NCBI GenBank assembly: GCA_036971715.1
Contig: JAVHJL010000002.1
Coordinates: forward strand, 32,501-96,500
From: Arthrobotrys musiformis
Taxonomy: Eukaryota; Ascomycota; Orbiliomycetes; Orbiliales; Orbiliaceae
Direction: 5' to 3'
Length of the DNA: 64,000 nucleotides
Shown here: one piece after another, positions 47,126 to 59,890 of the stretch
Layout of the letters: every line of letters begins with the position of its first letter
How positions within the stretch are numbered: the stretch's first letter is position 1
Notes under the pieces: generated by a model
Database searches by the model: none
Told to the model about the DNA's origin: nothing
What the model saw: only the letters and a program-made list of their open reading frames with translations
Program-made: the position numbers and the translations under genes

Positions 47126-48653
47126 ATGGGGAAAAGAAAGAGAAAGTTAGAAGCTCCCTTACTACCCTCGCTCCTCCCGACAGTTTCTACTATTTGTGCT
47201 GGATCGAAGTCAGATATACGCAGGTTTAACCCAGCAGCTCTAGCAGCTATGTCAACAACTCAGCCAGGTTTAGCTGACACCCCATCTGGTTCTTGCCCTC
47301 CGCAGGTCAATCAAAAGTTGTGGAATATGTTTTATGAGCCCCTAGTACTTTTATCAGCATATGGCAAGTCGCAAGGGGGGCATGTTAGGTTTGATGAAGA
47401 GGTCCTGGATGACGATAATAAGACGTTGAAGAAAAGGTTCTTGGATCAGCTGGTATATGTATGTGATTACTTATTAGGCGGGGATACTGTGATTGTAATT
47501 GTGATATAGGGTGGATTTTGATTGATCTATTGGGTAGCAGCCAATATAAACCTAGGATTAAAAACTAGGTTCTTTCTTTTTGATATCTTATATTTGCTTG
47601 AAAGAGTGTATAATGCATTGGATGAGGGAACTTTGACATTGTAGCATTAAGTTGCTGATTGGGCAATGATATTCTCTTCTAAGAAGTTAGGTTACTACAG
47701 ATCTAAATTGAAGAGTACCATCAAGTTGTGTCTTAATTTACTAAAAATGTAAGACACTAAAGGTTGATTTTAACTTTTCCTTATTGAATAACAGTTTAAA
47801 AGTTCAAACACTAACAATAATCCCAAAAGTAAGTGATCTCAAGGAATGGCTAGTTTTACTCCATGATTTAAATTTAGACTTACCAAGCTTTGGTCGGCTA
47901 TGCTATGAAGCTGGAGACTTGGAAATGCTAGAAGTAGTGAAGTAATGGGCAGAAGAATGTGGTATATAGTGAGGTAATACTTCTTACTATACCAAATATG
48001 CTCGCATCCGACATCTTATTGGTCATATAGGCTCCTATATTATAGTTGTACGGATTTTGGTAAACACTGGCCGTCGGTATTCTCAGCTATTTATAAACTA
48101 TTTTATCGAAATTGTGACATATCATCCGAATTTTATACTGCCAGCATATAGATATAAATCGTTAATTAACAGTATCATCAATCGCATAGCAAAAAACCCT
48201 CACCAATACAAATACTACCAACATGAGCTCTGTTTCCAGGACAAAAAATTCCATCTTATGTTGGAAAAACACATTCGAGACAAATTTAGGAACTTTTACT
48301 TTAGACTGAGAGTCCACACAGAGGTTATTATTCTGGATCTGTTTCACCATAAAGGCTTCCGATTTTTGGATGGGGTTCGGTATATCAGCGTCAGTAAGCC
48401 GTCATATTTTTTATATTATCAATATATCCAAGCTTATCCTCTACAAGCTTAAACATCAGATAGCAGCAATAACTTATATATCCAATAGCAACCACCATAC
48501 ATTCAAAAGAACTCGCCATCTTTAGTTAAAGACTAAGAAGATATATTAAACACAATGATTGAAGGAATTCGACGTTTTGTGTTAGACACGATCGTGCCAG
48601 GTTATCAAGGGCTCAAAGATCACCCTGATTCTACTACAGGGCTGGATCAGTAA
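47126..48653 (+). pseudogene. OTT_1508-like deaminase-family pseudogene (one intron)
   Basis: This family (Pfam OTT_1508_deam) belongs to the nucleic-acid/nucleotide deaminase superfamily and is expanded in fungi; its function there is unproven. Start: ATG at 47126 (MGKRKRK), in good context; an upstream in-frame ATG lies at 47093. Exon 1 carries 'HVRFDEEVLDDDNKTLKKRF' and, after stops, 'YWVAANINL'. An intron at 47749-47794 (gtaaga...aacag, 46 bp) restores the frame to exon 2: 'VSDLKEWLVLLHDLNLDLPS', 'FGRLCYEAGD', 'RHLIGHIGSYIIVVRILVN', then 'RVHTEV', the HxE zinc/catalytic motif, and 'YISVSKPSYF', where relatives have PxCYCC; the zinc cysteines are gone. The C-terminal 'HPDSTTG' motif is kept (about 48622). 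Stops in both exons are of Gln/Trp origin type, so RIP or similar decay killed it. Confidence 0.75.
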
Positions 48654-48879
48654 ACACAGAATTAAGCCAGAAGAAACCATGTTGCTACCTGAGAGCTACA
48701 CAGACAGTTTAACTCATGAACTCTTGTGTTGGAATACGGCATACGCCACGGACGGGCGTAAAGAAAAATCCGATAATGGGTGTCCTTCTTTCAAGTATGT
48801 TAAAGACTCCGACGATGGGGATGTGTCTTTGCTCTAGTAAGCACATAAGAAGTCACCGCTAAGCCAGTAATAGACAGTA

Positions 48880-49988
48880 ATCCTCCGCTTTATACAGTAC
48901 CAACAAGGCTCAATCATATTAAGATCCGGTGAGTTACCCGGCCATAGTAATCGAATAACAGAATGCAGGTTGTAAACTACCTCCTAAGCATAGTAGCTAT
49001 GCAATGGCGCCTTATCCTCTTGAACAATATATTCTCTTCCGAACCGTTCACTGCACTGTTTGGCGAACAGTATAAGTTTTAGTAGCATAACCTCTTGTTG
49101 ATAGCAGTACCAATCAATGCCTCCCTTTCCGTTTTCATGAACCAAAGCGCCATTAGCCTTAGTAAACTTCTATTGAGGTTTACAGCCAGATTTGTTCCTG
49201 AAGCCAATACGCCTCATAGCTGTTAACAGCTCTTACTCCTCTTTGGCAGCTGGCTTAGCGGCTTCATTTATTGCAGTAATTGCAATATCAGCTTGTTTTT
49301 TTTGTTGTTTTGTCTCTACCTCCCAGATATGACATGGTCCCACCGCATCCCACGTATAACATCCCCAGAACATGAACTCACTAGCCTTATGCCAGCGAGG
49401 CGTGACAATATCTGAATGATACCACTCATCTGGGCGCCACCATAGGCGGTAACTTCTATGTCGCTGCCTAAGAATAACACTAGTTTCATCACTCTAGATA
49501 ACACGCTTCTAATCCTCCAGCGTCCAGTCTTTATGTTGTAGTGCAAACTGAAGGCGTGCCTGCCTTATAGTAGTAGTAAGTCCAGGTTTACGCGTTAGCT
49601 TTAGCTTCTTGAACTTCTAACGTTTTAGTATAGTGCTAACTGTTTGGTGACTTAGCCCCAGCTCACCAGCAATTGAACGTGTGTTCGCTGCCCGGCTCAA
49701 CTTATCCTTAGTTACTATGCCCACAACCTACTGTTCTACCTCCTCAGTAGTCTTCCTGGGCCTTCCAAGCCGCTGTTCGTCAATAATATGCTCCATCGTA
49801 AATGTAGTGTAATTATTGGGATTGTAATCACGCTCCTTTGCCTTACGCAGCAGCCTGACAATAGAGCTTCGGGTAATACCAAACTTAGCAGTAATATCCG
49901 CTTGCTTGCCCCTAACTCCCATTAATGTCAATATTTGGATTTGTTCGCATGGAGTGGTAATCCGTCGCTCGTTAGCCATAGTAGCCAT
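48880..49988 (-). pseudogene. Tc1/mariner-superfamily transposase pseudogene (DD34E)
   Basis: Cut-and-paste DDE transposase. From the ATG at 49988 (MATMANERR): helix-turn-helix 'ILTLMGVRGKQADITAKFG', a GRPRK AT-hook-like turn at about 49760, a second helix-turn-helix ('IAGELGLSHQTVSTILKR'), then the catalytic triad: D in 'SDETSV' (about 49485), D in 'EDKAPLHS' (about 49014) and E in 'SPDLNMIEPCW' (about 48912). There are 34 residues between the second D and E. About eight TAG/TAA codons interrupt it, each at a site expected to be Trp or Gln. Recognisable homology stops near 48880 before the usual C terminus, so it is also truncated. It converges with the deaminase relic. Confidence 0.85.
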
Positions 49989-50351
49989 AGTATCGGTGTT
50001 TAGACGCGTGGAAGTATGGCAGTAGTGGTAGTGGTGGTGGTGGTGGTGGTCAAAATGCAGCGCCGCGCTGTTTTTTGGCTGCCCCGAGCTGCCAAGCCAC
50101 CAACCCCCGGGCACTATACAAACTATTTGTTTATTTACAAAATAGAGCGTTACTTTTTTGACAAGCCTTCGTAGTAAAGAGTAAATGAGACAGATACAAA
50201 GAACATAGCCCCGAAGGCTATCTTCAAGGGCCGTCGTTTTATCATATTTTCTGAGAGGGAAGCTTGAGCGTCTACGTTGTGTCCGGGCTGGTATGGCGAG
50301 ACTTGCTTGAGCATGAACTAAACGTGAACTCCTCGATCTATAGTTATCCAC
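49989..50351 (-). other. 5' leader and probable terminal repeat of the Tc1/mariner element
   Basis: The open frame continues upstream of the transposase ATG to 50351 but has the look of leader: a (CAC)n run giving a His tract (about 50031-50050) and GC-rich sequence. The stretch cccgggcactatacaaacta (about 50106-50125), next to a TA, may be the outer terminal repeat. I did not find its partner near 48.6-48.9 kb, which agrees with truncation at that end. Confidence 0.45.
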
Positions 50352-51277
50352 AAAAATAAATGATTAGAGGTTTGGTTGTGTACGCGAAAAACAGCGCTCT
50401 GAAGCGGAGAAGGTCCCACACAGGAGGTTTACCCATTCCGTTTCACAGCAAGCGGCGATCCGCTAACGCACGGTGACAAAGAAGGGCAATAAAACTAATA
50501 AATCACAATGTTAATGAGCTGCATGCAAGGTCCCCGGTAAATACGCCTGCCTTGCCCACAAAAGGCACTGGGATACCTGGATCATAGAGAAGGACTTCAA
50601 TGACAGGTGACTAAAATTCGTTTGAAGAAACACAAAGTCAAACACGCAACACAAAACTTCGACATCTATTTTTGAGCCAATTCGCCTAGCTTACAAAAGC
50701 TCACCACATCTAGTCTTCTGCCTGAATACTCTAGAATCTTCTTTCTGTTAATGGTTACGTAGCCAACATTCCTACAACTCACATTAATAACCGGACGATA
50801 ATAATTGCTGTGATCAATATAGCTGCTATTTTGCGGGCCTGATAACTAAATGTAGTAGTGAATAATTTGGGGTTAGGGGAGATTTTAAACAATCAAAAAT
50901 TCGGATAAGCACGAATAAAGAAATCCTAGCAAAAATAGCTATAGCGAAATACCACATCGAGATACTGCTGATCCCACCACTTTTGTATGTTTAATTTTTA
51001 TTGATTCGAAAACTACTGTTAAGGTTAGACAGCTCTGGATTTTAGTCTATGTCACAACCAAGCTATGTTCCGTCCTAATACGGAATATCTTGGCATGACA
51101 AACATAGTTGTATGTGACAAGATATGCCAACACGTTTATGCCACATAGCCGATTTGACAGACCTGACCATTCCTCTTCGAGGGACCGTCCATAACGTCGC
51201 TAATATTACCGGACGTATATACCACCCCTCGATCTGCCTGTGGAACTGAGTCCCCCTGAACAAGTTTCTCCTGCCTG
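50352..51277. other. GC-normal stretch, no recognised gene
   Basis: No family identified. A minus frame at 51290-51075 and a plus frame over the same bases are mutually antisense. The hairpin-like 'tgtcacaaccaagctatgtt..aacatagttgtatgtgaca' near 51049-51118 is an inverted repeat with about 35 bp between the arms. Confidence 0.3.
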
Positions 51278-51502
51278 GTGTCTTGCTCATCGTGCAATGT
51301 GATCCTGGGTATTCGGAGTTGGGATGAACAATTGGTTATTCAAGCGGTTTGTAAAGTTTTTATGTTTAGGAAGAGGCAGCTAGATGTTTTTATCAAAGTA
51401 TACAAAGAATATACACTTATGAATGCCAAGAGCTATATGAAGAGGCTGAATCAATTTGAGGAGGATTGGTATACTTTTGGAGCTGTTGAGGTTGTGATCT
51501 AG
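51278..51502 (+). pseudogene. possible small coding relic, unrecognised
   Basis: 74 codons without a stop ('FRKRQLDVFIKVYKEYTLMN', 'RLNQFEEDWYTFGAVEVV'), looking like a helical protein end. The same frame extends upstream to about 51050 through several stops. No domain recognised. Confidence 0.3.
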
Positions 51503-52430
51503 TGTGAGCGTAGCCAGTTTCACTAGACTAGCCGCTTGGGTTTATTGTAATGACTTTTTACCGAGTTCACAATACGATGGTCTTCTATATATGTATATCA
51601 GGATTGCCGAGTTTTTAACTTGTGAGAGTTCCTGGGTAGCGTTGTATTTAGTAAATGCGTTGTTGGGTTTTTTTTTTGTCACCCAGGTACATGCCTGGCT
51701 TTCTGGCTTCACCCATATCTCCATTCCCCGGTCTTCTTCTTCTACGCCAAGTCTCTGGCTGAAACCGTCTTGGAACTCTCTCTGGCGTAGAAATAGTCAT
51801 ACAACCAGCAACACGACAATTGTACATGTATCTGCATTTGATAAAATGGTCCACTTACCCCTCCTTTACCCCTCCTTGACCCCTGCTTCTACCCCTTTCT
51901 AGCTGAGATCCTGCATTTTGGGAACAAGCCATCCCAAAGATAGAAGGGATTAACAAATGGCATATCGTAGAGAAAATATTGAAAAAGACAACTACATCAG
52001 ATTTAAAAAAATTCATATATTATAAAATAAAATAAGTAATAACATTTCGTGTAAGGAGAGAGGCAGTCTAAATGAATATCTAACATAAGGAAGTCCATGA
52101 CGAAAACAAACTTATCACCCACATGTTTTTATATGACAAAGTTATAATTACTATCAGGAAGAACCAATGGGAATGTTTTCACTTACTACTGTTTCCCGCC
52201 CTCATTTGGAGCTCCTATATGCCTCCTATACTGTCAAGTAACTAGACAGAGAATTACTCGTCAATAAGAAGTTGAGGGCACCTGTGGGAAACAATTGTTA
52301 TGTTATGAGGCAATGGATATGCAATATGCAGACGATGCCCTCCTTTGGCAACTAGGCTAATGCTGTGATAATCAAAATAAAAAATTCTGCGCTTCATAAG
52401 TCTGTTATAGCTAATGAAGATTTACAGTAT
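51503..52430. other. right end of the GC-normal block
   Basis: A 132-codon plus frame (51504-51902) and minus frames at 51542-51854 overlap in antisense. Neither shows a known motif. Composition falls towards AT from about 51960, and the AT-rich block starts near 52430. Confidence 0.3.
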
Positions 52431-53182
52431 ATAAGTTATTGTTGCAACTATTTTGGTTAAAAATACATTTTTTTGTATAAAATAAATAGTTATATTTGGA
52501 TGATGGTTATAAATATATTTTTTAAATAATAAAAAATTAATTAGGAAGTTGTATAAAAATAATTTTAGGTTAATATAAAGTAATAAAAGTGTATTTTGTT
52601 TTGTTTTATATTTGCTGATTTAGTTTTTTATATAAATTTAATTATAGTATGTTATTATAAAATATTAAATTTGAAATTTAAAATTTTAATGAGGTTAGTT
52701 AAATATGGTTGAAGATTTTTTGTGGTTTAAATATAATAATTATATAGTTGGGTGGATATATATATTATTAAAGATTGAGTTAGTAATTATAGCAATTATA
52801 CTAAATTATAAATATTAAATACTTTTAATAATTAATTTGTAAAATATTAATTCTTATTTTTTTAATAATATCAGGAATTATAATGTAGTGATTATTTATT
52901 TTTTTATAGAAATAATGGGTAAAATATCTATTGTGATGGTTGTAAAAAATATAGTTTGTAGTTTTAAAGTTATTAAATTTGGATTGATGGTTGGTATTGG
53001 TGGTGGTGTATTATATTATGGTGTTAAGAATAATAATGATATTGAGGGTAGGGGATTTAAAGATGAGGATTTAAAAAAAAATAATCTTAAAGAAATATAA
53101 GATATTAAATTTGGCGATGTTATAATTAATTTGCATTTAAAATTTATAAAAGTTATTATATAATACAATTTTGGTAAGTTAG
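52431..53182. other. AT-rich stretch left of the chromovirus, nothing recognised
   Basis: Plus-strand C is nearly absent and G is kept, indicating one-strand RIP. The 70-codon frame at 52888-53100 with a 'VGIGGGVLYYG' stretch is likely an accident of this composition. No repeat relation was found inside the window. Confidence 0.35.
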
Positions 53183-53798
53183 TGTAAGAAATCGTATAGA
53201 GGCTAGTCGAGGTATCAAGGTAATACACAAATGTTACAAGGCAAGGATGGTGTACTAGTGTGAATACAGATTGATACTTAAATTGTTGCTTGGTTTCTAA
53301 ATATATAACGGTGGACATAGTGAGTTAAATAGACAAGTGATAAAGGAAATAACATATTGAATTGGACAAGAAGTAAGATTGTGAAGTGGATATTCAGGAA
53401 TATAGTATTGAACTAAACAGGACATAAATCTGTGAATTGGATATTTGGACATAGAATGTTAAACTGGATAGGAGATAAGTCTGAACTGGACATTCGGATA
53501 TATAGGGTACTGAACTAGTTATGAGTTGATTTTTGGTAAGTCAGGAATCTGTGTAGGGTATAGGCCTAAACAGGCCTTATTACTGTACAAGTAGAAATAA
53601 TACTATTAATGTTATTTTCTAAATTTTGAGGTTTGGATCTGGGTACTTCCTTATTTTGGGTCTATAAGTTGTATTGTGTTATGTGGTTTTTCTTCTAATT
53701 ATAGTATTGTCTGGATATTTCCTATGGTTATTCTGAGGGCTTCTCTGGCTGCTTGAATTTCTGTTTAAAGTTTTTTTTACTGGGTATGCTTTGTTATA
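53183..53798 (-). mobile_element. 3' LTR (minus-strand sense) of second full-length family-B chromovirus
   Basis: 616 bp, starts tgtaagaaatcgtatagagg and ends as decayed ctttgttata. It pairs with 59075-59690. Confidence 0.9.
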
Positions 53799-56700
53799 TA
53801 ATCTTCCTTTTTAGTATCAATGTTTTGTTGATGCTTTGTTCTAATGTCTAGTATAGAAGTGGGTTTTTTATTTTATTGATATTGTTTGCTAATTTTTGGT
53901 GATATGAATCTTTGATAACTGCTTTTTTGTATAGTTCTTGGGAGATTTGGTTTTTTAAAGTTTTGTTTTAGAGTGTTTAATCTTGGAGTTTCTTCTTTTG
54001 TGGTGTTATGATTTTGGATATCTGTTTTGGTAGGATTTTGTACAGACTTATTATTATTTTTGGTTTTTGGAAGTTTTATATTGAGTTCTTGGTAGCAATT
54101 TATTATTTTATTGAATGGTTGGTCTGTTATAGTGCTGTTGTTCTGGCGTTGTTTATCATCTTTGGTCTGGGAGTTTATTGGAAGGGTTATTGGAAGGTTG
54201 TGTTAAGTGAGCTCAGCCAATTCTGCCTGTAAGCAAAAAATTTCTTAGTATAAGTAAAAATATATAGATTCTGGTATTTAAAGTTTGAATAGATTGAGGT
54301 TTGAAAATATTTCTTGGGTGATGTTAGAAAATTAAGGTTTTCTGATTGGTTTATTTAATTTTGCTATATTGTAGAAGGGTAAGGTGAAATTAAAAAAATC
54401 AGGCAGCGGGGTTAGGTTGGTTAGGGTGGGAGTTATGGAAATTGTGGAATAATTCTTGAGCATAAGTAATATTGGATATAGGTTGCTAGGTAGGTTTGTT
54501 CTAGCCTTTCTATTGAATGAGATACTGAAGTTTGTGGTAGTGTAATTGTGAGTTTAGGATTTTTTTAATTTTATATTCCTTTTTGTTGTTGATTGTGATG
54601 GGTGTAGGTTATTTTTTGTAGTTTTAGCCTGAGAAAGTGTTTTCTGGTGCTGCGTGGAGTAGGTTGGTGTGGAAGATGGGGTAGATTTGCATTAATGGGG
54701 GAAGTTCCAGCTTATATGCTCGCTTTCTTATGGATTTAAGGACTTGAAATGATCTTTTTATTTTATTGGACAGCTTAGGGCAGAGTCTGGTTGTTTTGAT
54801 ATTCTGCATATTAAGCCAAATATGGTCTTTTTTTTTGTATTTAGGTACCGGATGTTGTTGTTTGTTTGCTTATTCTTACTGTATTTGTATGGTATGGCTG
54901 ATTTTTGTATATAGGATTTCTTGTAAGTCTGACATCTGTTAAACGAATTTTATGGTTTCCTAGTTCTTAGCGGGTTTCTTAAGTCCTTGGAATTCAAAGG
55001 TAGTTAGGTTCTAACTATAATTTACGGTAAATAAAGAGATGCCAGTAATATTAGATACCTTATTATTATAAAAGTATTTAGCTAAAGGTAATTATTCTAC
55101 TTAATTGTTTTGTTAGTAGTTGATATAGGTTTTAAAATATTATTCTATTATGGCATTAATGTATTCAATCTAACTATCTGTTTGGGGATAATAAATAGTA
55201 CTAAGTTAATAGTAGATTTTTAGTCAGCTGTTGACTTTATTCTAGAATTTGTTAAGAAAGTTCCTTTTTTTATCTGAGATGGCTTCTTTGGGTAGTCTAT
55301 GCAATTTCTAGATATTTCTTAGAAAGATTTTGGCAAGTTTTCTGGTGCTTAATTTTTTGGTAGTAGGAGTTAGGTAGATCATCTTAAAAAGTTTATTGAT
55401 AGTGATTAAGATAGTGTTATATTTTTTTAATTTTGGTAATTTGGTGATAAAATTAAAGGAGATATTTTGCCAGTTTTTTTCTGATATTTGGAGTGATTGG
55501 AGTAATTCTTATGGTGTATTTTTTGGGGCTTTGATATGTTTGCATATGTGGCAGTTATTAATATATTGGTCTACATTTTTCTAAATTCTTATCTATGTAT
55601 ATTTTTTTTGAATTAATTCTAATGTTTTGGCTTTATTTGGGTGTTTTGTGGTAGGGTGATTATAGTGTTATTATAATATTTTTTTACAGATTTTCTTATT
55701 ATTAGGTACTACTTTTTTATTATTGTGGTAGAGTTTATTCTGCTGTTTTTCTATTTTTAAGATTTCTATTTTAAAATATTGTTTATCTCTTTTTTTTAAA
55801 ACTTTTATGATGTTTTGGATGTATGGGTCTTTGAGTGTTGCTATTTTTCAGTTTTTTTGTGTTGTTATTATGCCAATTTGTTAGATTTTCTTGGGTGGTA
55901 TGAGTATTTTAATTCAATTTTTTATATACTTATTTTCTCCTTTTTGAGGGAAGTCTTTTGATTTTTTGGTTAGTGTATCAGCTTTAATATTGGTTTTTCT
56001 GGGAACAAAGAATATTTTAAAGTCAAATTGGGATAGGTATTCTATTTATTTTACTTGTCTTTATCTAAGAAGTTGTTTGGTTATGAAGTATTCTAGGTTT
56101 TTATGATTTATGAGGATGTGTATTTGAGTATGGATATTCATTAGGTACTGGTCCTATTTTTTAAATGCCTGAATTATGGATAGGAGTTTTTTATTGTGGA
56201 TATTGTAATTGTGTTTTATAAGGGTTATTTTCTTTGATTGATAGGCTATAGGATGCTAAAGTTTATTGTCATGTTTTTGAAAAAGGACTGCTGTATAGAT
56301 AAAGTTGGATGCATTTGTTTCTACTTGTGTTTCCAATGTTGGATTCTAGTACTTCAATATTAGCTTAGTGTAGAAGGCTTGCTTGAGTGTTTGAAAGGTG
56401 TCCTGCTCCTCTTTTTTTTAATAAAATATTCAGTCTTTTCTGGTTAGGTTGTAGAGAGGTTTGGCTATTTTCGCATAATCTTTTATAAATTGTTGATAGA
56501 AATTTATAAATCTTAAAAAAGACTGTACTTTTTTGATAGTTTCGGATCCTTTCTTTGGTTCTTTCTAATCAAGTATGTTTTGAATTTTGGCTAAATTTAT
56601 CTTGATGCTATTATTTTTAATAATATATTCTAAGAATTTAATTTCTTTAGTAAAGAATTCGTATTTAGAAAGTTTAATATAGAGTTTTACTTTTTGTAGT

Positions 56701-59074
56701 GTTTTAATAACTTATCTTATATGTTAAATGTGTTTTACTTATAAATTATTATAGATGCAAATATTATCAAGATAGATTATATAAAATTTATCTAGGAAAG
56801 GTTGTAAGGTTTTGTTGATATATGTTTGAAAAGTAGCAGAAGTATTTGTTAAATTGAAGTGTACTACTTAGAATTTGAAGTGTTTATATTGAGTATAGAA
56901 AGCTGTTTTTTTTTTGTCTTTTTCAGCTATTCTAATATAATTGTATGTGCTATAGATATCCAACCATATAAAATATTTGGCTTTTTTAAGGCAATTTAGG
57001 ATTTTATCAATTCAAGGTAAGGGATATCAGTCTTTAACAATAATAACATTAAATTTCCTTTAGTTTATATAAAGTTGTAGACTACTATTTTTCTTTAAAA
57101 TAAAAAGAATTAATACTTCTTATGGGCTATTAGACTTTCTAATAAATCCTTTAATTATATATTTATTAATTTATGCTTTTAGGGTTTTGAAATATTCTTC
57201 GTTTATTGGTCATATAAGTTCCTAAATTGATTTGGTATCTGAAAAAATAGGAATCTTTATATCTTCTTTTCTTCATGGTAGTAAAATATCTCCTTTCTTT
57301 TTGGAGAATATTTCTGATAGGTTCTGGAATTTTTCAGAAAGTTTGATAGGTTTTTTAGTTAGGAATTTATCATTAATGTATGTTACTTGTTTCTATTTTT
57401 TTCTTAATTTATAAATAGTGAACACAAGTTTTTGTTTTATAGTTTATTTGAAGGCTTTAGTACTTATAATAATAATCTTGGGTGAGTAGTTTATGTGTAT
57501 TTGGTTATTTTCTTAGTTAATATGAACGTTATATTTCTTATGTTATAATTTTCCCAAGTTTAAGGGTTTGGTGGTGTTGATAATGTTGGTATTGATAATT
57601 TCTTCGTGGTGTTGGATTTTTATTTTAAATTGAGTTATTTCTTTGATTAATTCTCTTATTCCATTAAAATATTCTACAGATTTAGGAATTTTTTTGGGAT
57701 AAAGTGGAAAATCATTTTTAATTGCAAACTTGTAACTTATATGTATTCCTGTGTTGCTACTATCTAAATATGCAAGGGTGTTAATAGGGTTTTGGAAGTG
57801 GGGGTATAAAGTGACAGGGATCTTGGTGTATAGTTTAAATGGTATTTCGTTGTTTTTAAAGTTTAAATAGAAATATTGGTTCTGGGATATAAAAGAAATC
57901 TGGGAAGTTCTTTGAGGTTTTTAAGTATTTGAAGTGATAGTGAGTTTTCTGTCTTATTATATGTCATATCTTATAGTTAGATAATATCTTTTTTTGACTT
58001 TTCCTTAATATTTTTTTAGTAATATCTTATAATAAATGTTATCTTATTTTAGACTTTTTTATAAGTAAGTCTTTAGATATTTTGGTTTTAAATCAGATAG
58101 AAGTCATATGAAAAATATTTATTATAGTTATTTTAAAATTTTTTATTTAGATAATTATTAGTAAAATATCTTCCTTTTCTATAATATAGGCATAGTTTCT
58201 GGATTTATCATTAATCTTTTTTTTTTTGAGTTAAATGTTTTTTAATGTTATTAATAGATTAATTTATAAATTTAGATCTAAAGTAGTTATTTTCCTATAT
58301 TAGTAGTGCTAGATTATTAAATTTAATTAATATTTTTGGTGCTAAAATAATAATAGTTTTTTTAAGAAACCCATTATTTACTATATTATAAGATTTCTTT
58401 TTTATATCTAAGATCTGCTAATTATTATCAAATTTCTAATAAAAAATCACAAATATATTAAATTTTATAGGTAATATATCTTTTATAATTAAAAATTCTT
58501 TAATTTTAATGTAAAAATTATTTTTTAGATATATAATTTAGGTTGTATTATTATAATTAAATCTGCCCATTAAGTATCTAAATTTTATGAGGTATATGAA
58601 GAAAAATTTATTATTTTATTTAAAATTTTATAGTTTTTGTTTTATTATATTAGCTAGGTTAGGGTTTCTAAAAGCTCTTTTGAGTTAAGTAGTAAATATA
58701 GCATAGGTGCTCTATAATTATATTCTATTATCAGAATTGTATTTATTAAAAACTAGTTTAGCAGGATTTCTTTTTAATAAGCTAATAGTATAAGCTATTT
58801 TGGTTTTTAAAATATTAAATTTGGTTTTTTTTTTTTTATATTTATTATTTAATTATGTTAAAAAGTTTCTAAATTTATAAGATTTTATATTATCAAAAAT
58901 ATTAAAATTTAAAAATTTAATGTGGTTGGTTGTAGTTTTTACTACTATCATATTATTTTTAAAGTATTTAAAAATAACTATGATAGTAGTAGTCTATTTT
59001 TCAAAAAATCTGGGAAGTTGAATATTTAAACTAGATATTTAAATATTAAGTTGATAAATTACAAAGTAATAAAG
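53799..59074 (-). pseudogene. gag-pol relic of Ty3/gypsy chromovirus, minus strand
   Basis: Internal region collinear with 17896-23232 in reverse. Landmarks on the minus strand: the integrase end 'RAYKLELPPLMQIYPIFHTN' within the 61-codon open frame at 54809-54624, which follows the conserved YKLELPPsM.iHPVFHvs block; the reverse transcriptase active-site box decayed to 'LDNICIY' at about 56750-56775; the RT 'YPLP' region at about 57010-57060; and the Gag zinc-knuckle start (CLYY) at about 58190. The plus strand is C-depleted, so the coding strand lost G. Integrase is the least damaged part. Open frames on the plus strand here (54008, 55396, 57232) are antisense shadows. Confidence 0.87.
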
Positions 59075-59690
59075 TGTAAGAAATTGTATAAAGGCTAGTC
59101 AAAATATTAAAATAATATATAAATATTATAAAGCAAAGATAATATACTAGTATAAATACAAATTAATATTTAAATTATTATTTAATTTCTAAATATATAA
59201 TAGTAGACATAATAAATTAAATAAATAAGTAATAAAGGAAATAATATATTAAATTAAATAAAAAATAAGATTGTAAAATAGATATTTAGAGATATAATAT
59301 TAAATTAAACAAAATATAAGTTTATAAACTAAATATTCAAATATAAAATGTTGAATTGGATAGGAGATAAATCTGAATTGGATATTTGAATATATAAGAT
59401 ATTGAATTAGTTATGAGTTGATTTTTGATAAGTCAGAAATTTGTGTAGGGCATAGGTTTAAACAGGCCTTATTGCTGTATAAGTAGAAATAACACTATTA
59501 ATATTATTCTTTGAGTTTTGAAGTCTGGATTTGGGTGCTTCCTTATTCTGGGTTTACAGGTTGTATTACATCGTATAGTTTTTCTTCTAACCACAGTATT
59601 GCCTGGATATTTCCTATAGTCATTCTGAGGGCTCCTCCGGCCGCCTGGATTTCTGCTTGGAGTTCTTTCTGCTGGGCATGCTTCATTACA
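59075..59690 (-). mobile_element. 5' LTR (minus-strand sense) of second full-length family-B chromovirus
   Basis: 616 bp, starts tgtaagaaattgtataaagg and ends catgcttcattaca. The first 400 bp are RIPped and the last 170 bp nearly intact. Flanks gttag (left of 53183) and ttatt (right of 59690) do not match, so the element has no target duplication. Recombination with another copy is a likely reason. Confidence 0.9.
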
Positions 59691-59856
59691 TTATTTGTAA
59701 AATTCTATAGAATTCTATAGAATTCTATTTTTTTATATAGAATTTCGTATACTTATTTATGTTAGATATTTAGTAGATTATATATAATTCATATAAAATT
59801 AATGAAAATTCATTTATTCAATATTCTAAATTTTGTCTTAATTACGTAATTATTTA

Positions 59857-59890
<34 letters not shown>

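Noticed and set aside
51504..51902. 132-codon plus frame and antisense minus frames
   Set aside because: Both strands are open over the same bases and neither shows a known fold or start context. Not enough to call a gene.
31861..52430. tRNA or 5S rRNA genes in the GC-normal block
   Set aside because: I looked for the B-box/T-arm and 5S control motifs by eye and found none. A formal tRNA scan would be decisive.
52888..53100. 70-codon frame with a Gly-rich segment in AT-rich DNA
   Set aside because: Composition artefact: the plus strand is nearly free of C, and no homologue or motif was seen.
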